From positions 1 to 30,987 of the forward strand of contig CAMZAI010000005.1 of NCBI GenBank assembly GCA_947304065.1: a stretch of 30,987 nt of DNA, in the 5' to 3' direction. The stretch is from an uncultured Clostridia bacterium. Its GTDB lineage: Bacteria > Bacillota > Clostridia > Lachnospirales > Lachnospiraceae. Below, one piece after another: positions 18,701 to 24,973 of the stretch. Position 1 is the stretch's first letter. Each line of letters opens with the position of its first letter. Position numbers and translations under genes: made by a program. Under the pieces are notes generated by a model. It saw only the letters and a list, made by a program, of their open reading frames with translations. It was not told the DNA's origin and did not search any database.

Positions 18701-19301
18701 GCTCTCGGTATCGGATCTGAAGCACGCGAGCATGGAAGAGGCCGGGGAGACGGCGTCGTGGGTCAGCGGGGCGCCTTCGGGCGGAGCCGTCCGCGGAACC
18801 GTATATCATCTGGTCATGCAGTTCATTCCCTTTACCCTGAAGGGAGAGGACGAAGTCCGCGCTTTTCTTGATTCGCTTGAAAAAAGTGGTATAATTGACG
18901 AGGCGGAAAAGGCGCTCGTAAAGCCTTCGGACATCGCGGCATTCCTTGACACGGAGCTTGCGGCGCGCATGGCGGCATCGGACGCCGGAGGGCATCTGAG
19001 ACGTGAGCAGCCCTTCGTGCTCGGCAGAAAGGCCTGCGACATCGATCCCGTGCGTTACGCGGGAGCGGAGGACATCATCCCCGTGCAGGGCATTATCGAC
19101 TGCATGTTCTCGGAAAACGGCCGATATGTGATACTCGATTACAAGACCGACAGAGTCGGACCGGGTGAAGAGGAAGTGCTCGTAAAGCGCTACCGCGAAC
19201 AGCTGAAGAATTACGCCGAAGCGGTATCGAGGATCATAGGCGAGCCCGTTGAAGAGAGGGTGCTCTACTCGTTCTCACTCGGCAAAACAATAGAAGTTTA
19301 A
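15672..19301 (+). CDS. addA: AddA helicase-nuclease subunit
   Basis: The UvrD-like 3'-5' motor and nuclease of AddAB. 1209 residues, full length. Walker A SAAAGAGKTSV (Lys31), motif Ia VVTFTRDAASNM, motif II VDEYQDS (Asp399, Glu400), motif III GDVKQSIYRFR, motif IV QNYRSRPEVLD, motif V SIHRSKGLEFPIVF and motif VI LLYVAMTRAKQKL are all recognisable. The C-terminal nuclease has Asp1156 and Lys1158 in LDYKTDR. ATG 15672 lies inside addB, a 40-base overlap, so the two subunits are probably made in step. A low-complexity Ala/Gly/Asp linker at about 935-975 separates motor and nuclease. The methyltransferase gene starts 10 bases later. Confidence 0.96.
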   Translation: MAADRWSEKQREVIDSRKENLLVSAAAGAGKTSVLVERILRLITDEGQDVDRLLVVTFTRDAASNMREKLADGLEKLIMADPDDRRLRKQQMLLHNASITTIDSFCNSVVKEFFHETDIDPGFRIGRTAELVLMRNKVLSDLIEESYASGDQAFADMIESYTSSKSDASIEELILRLASAAEAQAWPEEWLDRLEDDFVAESEGRSGIRYEWKRFIFDYVRAQITDMLPRLGRALEICGMDNGPASYTDVIAAELAAAEAVAEAADYDALADLISGMDSFRTLPRASGIDENLKNRVKDTRDAYKKLIGDLRARYFSCSEAETNRELGAAAGPVITLIRITKEFMRRFLSVKKEKNVLDFSDIEHFTLEILTDRDANGDIVPSHAATELKDRFTDIFVDEYQDSNFIQEQIINIIAKDTGSRPYTFMVGDVKQSIYRFRMAKPELFMRRFERYRKEQKDGRVICLGQNYRSRPEVLDSTNEVFYASMRREIGGIDYDDEAALVCGQRLLAADGMPKIEENRTELIVLSDKDADEEDGTGAEALRHLEAAAVAKRIKELIASGLIINKGEKDEHAAGYGDIVILLRTMKSWGDCYAEELEAEGIPTYYSSGGGFLGTYEVTAMLQYLKILNNPRQDIPLVAVLKSELAGLSSDELVSIRSFGGTERCFWDCVELYSKEGPDESLRGKIDSFLAIYNDIRSMNLNRDIPRVIEAIYDRTGFDLYCAALPGGDRRALNLEMLSEYAAEYEAGSFSGLYSFVRYLEQIIDSEQDLEEASGAEAGNSVRIMSIHRSKGLEFPIVFVGGMGKQLTDQDSTKSVIISSDHGIGAKYTDLALRRRKDTYRRFLIQKMMQMDFMGEELRLLYVAMTRAKQKLIMAGALRKSFYKPEKWQEAAESTNTAYSVAYIEKASCFMDFVYPAALRYPEDFAIVRPGGSESGAYTTGTDTEDMAGSTDGVVAAGSADGTAAGISADAADIRSRRAAFENLKDPGDSEIRELLRFVYPRGSALPVKLSVSDLKHASMEEAGETASWVSGAPSGGAVRGTVYHLVMQFIPFTLKGEDEVRAFLDSLEKSGIIDEAEKALVKPSDIAAFLDTELAARMAASDAGGHLRREQPFVLGRKACDIDPVRYAGAEDIIPVQGIIDCMFSENGRYVILDYKTDRVGPGEEEVLVKRYREQLKNYAEAVSRIIGEPVEERVLYSFSLGKTIEV
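18868..18895 (+). promoter_or_regulatory. Possible internal promoter within addA
   Basis: TTGATT (18868-18873), 16-base spacer, extended -10 TGG-TATAAT (18887-18895). It lies about 415 bases upstream of the methyltransferase gene and could let that gene and hslO be expressed without the repair genes. The bases are also coding, so chance is not excluded. Confidence 0.35.
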
Positions 19302-19311
19302 GGAGATCCCG

Positions 19312-20085
19312 ATGGAACAGTATACCGGATTTGCGTCTGTCTACGATCTTTTCATGGACAATGTGCCGTACGACGAATGGACGGCGTATATCGACGTGCT
19401 CTTGAAGAAATACGGCATAAAACCGGGCCCCAACACAGAGGTTCCTCTGATATGCGAGCTGGGCTGCGGGACCGGAAATATCACGCGCAGGCTTAAGGCG
19501 CGCGGTTATGACATGATCGGCATCGACATTTCATCCGAGATGCTCCAGGAGGCGAAGGAGAAGGAAAGGCAGGGCGATGACGCGATCCTGTACCTTTGCC
19601 AGGATATGCGCGAATTTGAGCTCTACGGGACCGTTGCGGCGGTCGTGAGCGTATGCGACAGCCTGAATTACATCACGGAGCCGGAGGACCTGCTGCAGGT
19701 GTTTGAACTCGTGAACAATTACCTCGATCCGGGCGGACTGTTCATTTTCGATCTGCATACGCCTTACTATTATTCGAGGGTACTCGGCGATTCCGTGATC
19801 TGCGAGAACCGCGACGAGGGAAGCCTGATCTGGGAGAACTACCAGGACCCCGAGAGCAGGATCCACGAATTTGACATAACGGTCTATACAAAGAACGAGT
19901 CCGGGACGTACGGGCGGTTCGAGGAGACGCATTACCAGCGCGAATACAGCGCGGCTGAGGTAAAGAGGCTCTTAAAGCAAGCCGGGCTTGAGGTGCTCGA
20001 CGTATTCGAGGCCTGCACCGAAGAAGCGCCGGCAAGAAACAGCGAGAGAGTTTATTTTGCGGCAAGGACCCGCAAAAAGGAATAA
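19312..20085 (+). CDS. Class I SAM-dependent methyltransferase
   Basis: A 257-residue cytosolic methyltransferase of unknown substrate. The SAM-binding motif I is CELGCGTGNITRRL (about 48-61), followed by the acidic motif II IGIDISSEM and motif IV VSVCDSLNYI, then a beta-sheet-rich C-terminal half. The N-terminus (YTGFASVYDLFMDNVPYDEW) is typical of a family found across Clostridia and Bacilli, often annotated simply as methyltransferase. ATG 19312 follows AAGGAGAT overlapping the addA stop region. Its place between addA and hslO suggests cotranscription, but neither neighbour indicates a substrate. The family is certain, the role is not. Confidence 0.88.
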   Translation: MEQYTGFASVYDLFMDNVPYDEWTAYIDVLLKKYGIKPGPNTEVPLICELGCGTGNITRRLKARGYDMIGIDISSEMLQEAKEKERQGDDAILYLCQDMREFELYGTVAAVVSVCDSLNYITEPEDLLQVFELVNNYLDPGGLFIFDLHTPYYYSRVLGDSVICENRDEGSLIWENYQDPESRIHEFDITVYTKNESGTYGRFEETHYQREYSAAEVKRLLKQAGLEVLDVFEACTEEAPARNSERVYFAARTRKKE

Positions 20086-20113
20086 AAGCCGATTCTAAGG
20101 AGGAGATGAAAGA

Positions 20114-21031
20114 ATGGGCGATTACATTGTCCGCGCAACAGCGGCAAACGACAACATAAGGATATTTGCGATGACTTCGTCGGAGCTTGTCGAGGAGGCC
20201 AGACGCAGGCATAAAACGAGCAATGTCGTGACGGCGGCGCTCGGAAGACTGCTCACGGCGGGAGCGCTGATGGGGAGCATGCTAAAGAACCCCACGGACG
20301 TGCTGACACTGCAGATAGAGGGCTCGGGACCGGTACAGGGACTTACGGTCACGTCAGGCATCGGAGAGCAGGAGACGGACGGCAAAGAGCATGACATCGT
20401 CTGCGTAAAGGGCTATCCGAAGACGCCGGTGGTGGAGATACCCCTGAAGCCTTCGGGCAAGCTCGATGTGGGCGGCGCGATCGGAAAGGGAATACTCACC
20501 GTCATAAAGGACATGGGCCTTAAGGAGCCTTTCTCGGGGCAGACGGAGCTGATCTCGGGCGAGATAGCCGAGGACCTGACTTATTATTTCGTGAATTCGG
20601 AACAGGTTCCTTCATCGGTAGCTTTGGGAGTCCTCGTGGAGCCCGGCGGAAGCGTGATCTGCGCGGGCGGCTTTATCATTCAGCTGCTTCCGTTTGCAGA
20701 GGAAGAAGTTATAACGAATCTCGATGAAAGGCTCGGGAGCCTGGAACCCGTTACTTCGATGCTTGCAGCGGGCAAGACTCCGGAGCAGATAGTCGAAGAG
20801 ATATTCGGGGACATGGACTTAAAGATCGTGGATCACATTCCCGCACGATTCTACTGCGACTGCAGCAAAGAACGCGTCCGCAAGGCCGTAATGAGCATAG
20901 ATGCAGCGGATATTAAGGAAATGATCGCAGAGGACAGGCCGATCGAGGTTAACTGTCATTTTTGCGGGTCAAGCTATACGTTCGGTGTTGATGAGCTCAA
21001 AAACATACTTGCGGAAAAAACGGAAAAATGA
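20114..21031 (+). CDS. hslO: Redox-regulated holdase chaperone Hsp33
   Basis: Hsp33 is a cytosolic chaperone switched on by oxidation of a C-terminal zinc site. 305 residues, normal length. The N-terminal part begins MGDYIVRATAANDNIRIFA, characteristic of the family, with the core domain over about 1-225. The zinc centre has all four cysteines: Cys248 and Cys250 (YCDCSKERV) and Cys281 and Cys284 (CHFCGS), the standard CxC plus CxxC. AAGGAGGAG ends a few bases before ATG 20114. It closes the long plus-strand run that starts at nadE. A T-rich stretch follows (21035-21048) without a clear stem. Confidence 0.97.
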   Translation: MGDYIVRATAANDNIRIFAMTSSELVEEARRRHKTSNVVTAALGRLLTAGALMGSMLKNPTDVLTLQIEGSGPVQGLTVTSGIGEQETDGKEHDIVCVKGYPKTPVVEIPLKPSGKLDVGGAIGKGILTVIKDMGLKEPFSGQTELISGEIAEDLTYYFVNSEQVPSSVALGVLVEPGGSVICAGGFIIQLLPFAEEEVITNLDERLGSLEPVTSMLAAGKTPEQIVEEIFGDMDLKIVDHIPARFYCDCSKERVRKAVMSIDAADIKEMIAEDRPIEVNCHFCGSSYTFGVDELKNILAEKTEK

Positions 21032-21067
21032 CATTAATTTTTCTTTTTATGAATTCTTATATAAAAC

Positions 21068-21096
21068 TTGACAGATAACAAATTCTAGGGTATAGT
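21068..21096 (+). promoter_or_regulatory. Sigma-A promoter of cheY
   Basis: Perfect -35 TTGACA (21068-21073), 17-base spacer, -10 TATAGT (21091-21096). One of the strongest promoters in the window; it implies well-expressed CheY. Predicted start near 21103. Confidence 0.85.
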
Positions 21097-21132
21097 TAAA
21101 AACAGATTAGAAAGGGATAGGAGATATTACCT

Positions 21133-21495
21133 ATGGCTAAACGAGTACTTGTATGTGATGACGCTGCATTCATGAGAATGATGATTAAGGATATCCTTAC
21201 CAAGAACGGATATGAAGTAGCGGGAGAAGCAGAGAACGGTGCGATCGCCGTTGCTAAATACGCTGAGACCAAGCCCGACCTGGTTATGCTTGATATCACC
21301 ATGCCTGAGATGGACGGTATCCAGGCGCTGAAGAAGATCAAGGAATCGGATCCCGGTGCTGTTGCGATCATGTGCTCGGCTATGGGTCAGCAGGCTATGG
21401 TTATCGAGTCGATCCAGTCAGGTGCGAAGGACTTTATCGTTAAGCCTTTCCAGGCTGACCGTGTTATCGAAGCTATCAAGAAAGTTATCGGTTGA
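21133..21495 (+). CDS. cheY: CheY-type stand-alone response regulator
   Basis: A single receiver domain of 120 residues with no output domain. Asp9/Asp10, phospho-acceptor Asp54 (MLDITMPEMDG), Ser82 at the switch position and Lys104 (FIVKPFQ) are all present. The sequence, especially DDAAFMRMM and CSAMGQQAMVIE, is close to the CheY of Thermotoga and Bacillus, which acts on the flagellar switch. AGGAGA is upstream of ATG 21133. It has its own promoter and terminator, so it is largely monocistronic. No cheA, cheW or flagellar gene is in view; the next gene is a degenerate kinase with an HPt domain, a plausible phosphate partner. Confidence 0.92.
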   Translation: MAKRVLVCDDAAFMRMMIKDILTKNGYEVAGEAENGAIAVAKYAETKPDLVMLDITMPEMDGIQALKKIKESDPGAVAIMCSAMGQQAMVIESIQSGAKDFIVKPFQADRVIEAIKKVIG

Positions 21496-21526
21496 TGATA
21501 TTGGCCGCAGGTTGCGGTTGATTTAT

Positions 21527-21560
21527 GACCTGCTCATTTATGAGCAGGTCTTTCTTTTCT
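21527..21560 (+). terminator. Intrinsic terminator of cheY
   Basis: Perfect 9-bp stem GACCTGCTC (21527-21535) / GAGCAGGTC (21542-21550) followed by TTTCTTTTCT. Textbook form. Confidence 0.9.
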
Positions 21561-21618
21561 AAAGGCACCGGCAGGAAGACGCCGGCCCGGTGCGGGATAA
21601 TTGCTAAACGGAGTCTGT

Positions 21619-23397
21619 ATGGAAGATAATAAAGGAATGCTGGTCAACTATATAACGGACAATTTCAATCCGGCCGCGGCGGTGAAACAGCTCGGAGCCG
21701 ATATTCGAAGTGCGGTAAATACGATATTCGGTTCGGCAGAGCTTATTTCGCATGAAGCCGTGAGCGACGAGGTGCTCGGGCGCCTCGATGAGATCAGACA
21801 TTCCGCAACGGTCGTGATGCATACCACAGACGCCGTCTTTTCTCTTTTAAAGATCCTTCACAACGATTACGAGATCGTTGAGGAAGAATACAATTTCGAA
21901 GATATCGTTCTTGCCATCCGAAAGGTCCTCGAGCAGGGTGCTTCAAAGAAGAACCTCGAGGCCGTCATTGATATCGATCCCGGTATTCCCTATAAGATGT
22001 TCGGCGATTCCGAACTGATCATTTCCATGCTCACGCAGCTCGCGGAGGGCGCCATTTCCGCGACCGAAGAAGGCAATGTTACCTTTGCGGCGAGCGTTGC
22101 GAAGGATTCGGACGGAAGGGTCACGCTGCAGTTCGACATGATCGATTCCGGCAGGGGACTGCTCCAGAACAATATTGCCGCAGCGATAATCGAAAAGAAC
22201 GATAACAATAAGGCTGTGGGCGTAGATTTTGTGGCGATGGGACTCTATACGACAGGCTATCTTGCAGGCAGGATGGGCGGTAAGCTGATGGTAAAGACCA
22301 GACCGGGCAAGGGGTGTATGTTCACGCTTACGATAACTCAGGGCAAGGTAGGCGCGGAGACGATCGGAGACAGATATGAGATCGAAGCTTCGGGCAGGGA
22401 CCGCGAAGTGCCTTTCCTTGCGCGCAACGCGCGTATCCTCGTTGTTGCGAGGAACCTGGGCCGTGCCGGTAAGATCAGGAAGATGCTCAGCGCATACGGA
22501 GTTATGGCCGATATCACGGACAGCACGAAAGAATCATGCGGCCTGCTTCAGAAGATCGACTACGATCTGATACTCGCGGACGCGAAGATGACGGACAGAG
22601 AGGGCAGGAATTCGGCCGATATGATCCGTGCCGCTGCGAAAGAGGAAGCAAAGAACGGCCGTGACGGAATACATGTGGACGTATTCGGGGACAAGCCCGG
22701 ATATGCTGACATTGAGACTGTACTGAAGAATAATCTTTCCGAGGAGGATCTGACTTTCTTCTCCGATTACGAATACGAGACGGAGGAGCTGAAAACTCTC
22801 GAAAAGATGGGACTGAACGTAAGGTCGGCGCTCGCGAATTTCGGAGGAAGCGCCGAAGAATACATGGACGTTCTGCTGACGACATGCCGGAGCAGCGATA
22901 CGAAGGCTCTGATGCTCAATCATTATCTCGAGCAGCACGATTACAAGAATTATATCGTAACGATGCACGGAATACTGGGAGTAGCGCAGGTCATCGGAGC
23001 GGATTCGCTCGAGGCGCAGGCCAGGGAGCTCGAGACCGCGGCGAAGCAGGGCAACCGCCAGTCGCTCGAAGAGAAGACGCAGACGTTCAGCGACGAATTT
23101 GACAGGTTGTTAACTTCCGTCAGAAGTGCTATAATGACGCAGGAAAAGGAGATAAATAAGGGTCTTATCGATAAAGAGGATCTCCTTTTGATAATCTACG
23201 AGCTCAAGGAGTATCTGAGCGATTACCGTGTGAACGAGGCCGAGATGCTTTTCTACTCGCTCGCGTCGTTCATGTACAGCAACGAACGTGTAATGGAGCT
23301 GATACACCGTGCGGAAGAGCAGATGCTGTCGTACAATTATAACGACCTGAACGCGACGCTCGACGAGATCATCTCGTGTCTGTACGCAGAGCAGTAG
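21619..23397 (+). CDS. Degenerate hybrid histidine kinase-like protein with C-terminal HPt domain
   Basis: 592 residues from ATG 21619 (MEDNKGMLVNY) behind CGGAG; a TTG start at 21601 is less likely. Domain order: DHp-like helices (about 22-82), ATPase-like fold (about 92-240), receiver-like domain (271-370) and an HPt bundle (about 400-490) with a further helical tail. The kinase part looks inactive: at the H box the usual SHEIRTPLN reads GADIRSAVN, so the histidine is Ala27; the N-box asparagine is lost (AEGAISAT); the G2 box GxGLGL reads AMGLYT. The D box DSGRG (176-180) survives. The receiver keeps Asp321 but not the acidic pair or the lysine. The HPt histidine is kept as His450 (MHGILGVAQVIGA). 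It may relay phosphate or act as a scaffold beside CheY. Confidence 0.75.
   Translation: MEDNKGMLVNYITDNFNPAAAVKQLGADIRSAVNTIFGSAELISHEAVSDEVLGRLDEIRHSATVVMHTTDAVFSLLKILHNDYEIVEEEYNFEDIVLAIRKVLEQGASKKNLEAVIDIDPGIPYKMFGDSELIISMLTQLAEGAISATEEGNVTFAASVAKDSDGRVTLQFDMIDSGRGLLQNNIAAAIIEKNDNNKAVGVDFVAMGLYTTGYLAGRMGGKLMVKTRPGKGCMFTLTITQGKVGAETIGDRYEIEASGRDREVPFLARNARILVVARNLGRAGKIRKMLSAYGVMADITDSTKESCGLLQKIDYDLILADAKMTDREGRNSADMIRAAAKEEAKNGRDGIHVDVFGDKPGYADIETVLKNNLSEEDLTFFSDYEYETEELKTLEKMGLNVRSALANFGGSAEEYMDVLLTTCRSSDTKALMLNHYLEQHDYKNYIVTMHGILGVAQVIGADSLEAQARELETAAKQGNRQSLEEKTQTFSDEFDRLLTSVRSAIMTQEKEINKGLIDKEDLLLIIYELKEYLSDYRVNEAEMLFYSLASFMYSNERVMELIHRAEEQMLSYNYNDLNATLDEIISCLYAEQ
23107..23135 (+). 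promoter_or_regulatory. Possible internal promoter within the HPt gene
   Basis: TTGTTA (23107-23112), 17-base spacer, extended -10 TGC-TATAAT (23127-23135). It lies about 360 bases ahead of the aminopeptidase gene, which has no clear promoter of its own in the 95-base gap. Downstream, a 10-bp perfect inverted repeat (23144-23153/23180-23189) ending in TTTT could fold in the nascent RNA. Confidence 0.4.
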
Positions 23398-23452
23398 GAT
23401 TGTTCAGGACCCAATAGGACTGGTACGCGAGTAGCGTATACAGCAAGGAATC

Positions 23453-23475
23453 AGAATCGGCTGAAAGCCGATTCT
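23453..23475 (+). other. Hairpin ahead of the aminopeptidase ribosome binding site
   Basis: Perfect 9-bp stem AGAATCGGC (23453-23461) / GCCGATTCT (23467-23475) with loop TGAAA, ending 5 bases before AGGAGGT. There is no T-run. It may be an mRNA stabiliser or a translational control element. Confidence 0.5.
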
Positions 23476-23492
23476 AAACAGGAGGTATTTAT

Positions 23493-24917
23493 ATGGCGAC
23501 AAAGAAAGCGCCCGCTAAGCCCGCCGATGCAAAGAAGAAGGCGGATGAGAAGAAAAAGAAGAACGCATGGCTGAAGTATTCGGCTGCACAGCTTAAGGCT
23601 GTGGATAAGCTCGCGGATGAGTACAAGGAATTCATTTCCAAGTGCAAGACCGAGAGAGAGTGCGTAACCGAGATCGTAAAACAGGCAAAGGCACTCGGAT
23701 ATAAGGACCTGGATACGGTCAAAAAAGTTAAATCAGGAGATAAGTTATACTCCGTAAATATGGGTAAGGCGATCGCACTTTTCGTGGTCGGAACCGAGCC
23801 TCTCGAGAAGGGTATGAAGATCCTCGGAGCACATATCGACTCCCCCAGGATCGACATCAAGCAGAACCCTGTTTATGAAGATAAGGACCTCTGCCTGCTC
23901 GATACACACTACTATGGTGGTATCAAGAAATACCAGTGGGTTACCATTCCTCTTGCCATCCACGGCGTTGTATGCAGGAAGGACGGCACCACACTGAACA
24001 TTGTGATCGGCGAGGATGATAAGGATCCCGTTATCGGCATTTCCGATCTGCTGATCCACCTCTCGCAGGACCAGATGAAGAAGGACGCCTCGAAGGTCAT
24101 CGAGGGCGAGGACCTGAACATTCTCGTAGGAAGCATTCCGCTGAAGGATGCCGAGAAGGACTCTGTTAAGGCAAATGTACTTAAGCTGATCAAAGAAAAG
24201 TACGGTTTCGAAGAGGAAGATTTTCTCTCGGCCGAGCTCGAAGTAGTTCCCGCGGGACGCGCAAGAGATTTCGGCCTTGACCGCAGCATGGTATACGGTT
24301 ACGGACAGGACGACAGGATCTGTGCATTTACTTCGGCGAAGGCTCTGTTTAATACTACATCTGTAGACAGAACAGCGGTATGCATCCTCGTTGACAAGGA
24401 AGAGATCGGAAGCGTAGGAGCGACCGGTATGACATCCGTATTCTTCGAGAACGCGGTTGCCGAGCTGATGGATAAGAAGGGCGAGTACAGCGAGCTGAAG
24501 GTTCGCAGGGCCCTTGCCAATTCACACATGCTCTCATCCGATGTAAGCGCAGCGTTCGATCCCAATTTCCCTTCGGTCATGGAGCCCAAGAATGCCGCTT
24601 ATCTCGGCTGCGGAATGTCATTTAACAAGTTCACCGGTTCACGCGGCAAGTCGGGTTCGAACGATGCGAATCCCGAGTTCATCGCAAAGATCCGTGCGAT
24701 CCTCGACAAGAACAATGTATCGTACCAGTTCTGCGAGCTCGGTAAGGTAGACCAGGGCGGCGGAGGAACGATCGCTTACATCATGGCTAAATACAACATG
24801 CAGGTTATTGACAGCGGCGTTGCATTGCACAACATGCACGCTCCTTGGGAATTGTCCAGCAAGGCCGACATCTACGAAGCTGAACTCGGATACGAAGTAT
24901 TCTTAAGAGAAATCTGA
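23493..24917 (+). CDS. M18-family aminopeptidase
   Basis: A zinc aminopeptidase that removes N-terminal (often acidic or hydrophobic) residues from peptides in the cytosol. 474 residues. Metal and catalytic signatures: His114 in GAHIDSPR, the QDDR segment, VDKEEIGSVG with the Glu pair, SSDVSAAFDP, and the C-terminal LHNMHAPWE. The first 24 residues form a Lys/Ala/Pro-rich tail (ATKKAPAKPADAKKKADEKK) before the usual family start NAWLKYS, which is unusual. ATG 23493 has AGGAGGT 8 bases upstream, so the tail is really translated. A terminator-like hairpin follows the gene. Its codons are notably regular, suggesting high expression. Confidence 0.93.
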   Translation: MATKKAPAKPADAKKKADEKKKKNAWLKYSAAQLKAVDKLADEYKEFISKCKTERECVTEIVKQAKALGYKDLDTVKKVKSGDKLYSVNMGKAIALFVVGTEPLEKGMKILGAHIDSPRIDIKQNPVYEDKDLCLLDTHYYGGIKKYQWVTIPLAIHGVVCRKDGTTLNIVIGEDDKDPVIGISDLLIHLSQDQMKKDASKVIEGEDLNILVGSIPLKDAEKDSVKANVLKLIKEKYGFEEEDFLSAELEVVPAGRARDFGLDRSMVYGYGQDDRICAFTSAKALFNTTSVDRTAVCILVDKEEIGSVGATGMTSVFFENAVAELMDKKGEYSELKVRRALANSHMLSSDVSAAFDPNFPSVMEPKNAAYLGCGMSFNKFTGSRGKSGSNDANPEFIAKIRAILDKNNVSYQFCELGKVDQGGGGTIAYIMAKYNMQVIDSGVALHNMHAPWELSSKADIYEAELGYEVFLREI

Positions 24918-24930
24918 TACAGGATTAAGG

Positions 24931-24958
24931 AGGGGGGCCGTAAGACGGCTCCCCTTTA
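24931..24958 (+). terminator. Terminator-like hairpin after the aminopeptidase gene
   Basis: Eleven-pair stem AGGGGGGCCGT (24931-24941) / ACGGCTCCCCT (24945-24955) with one G-T pair and an AAG loop, followed by TTTAGT. Very stable stem but short T-tract. Confidence 0.7.
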
Positions 24959-24973
24959 GTATGAGTATTGCTG

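Noticed and set aside
20085..23477. Identical 14-mer AAAGCCGATTCTAA just before the ribosome binding sites of hslO (20085-20098) and the aminopeptidase gene (23464-23477).
   Set aside because: Placement is striking, but one or two 14-base matches are expected by chance in 31 kb, and only the second copy is part of a hairpin. A third copy at an orthologous site would revive it.
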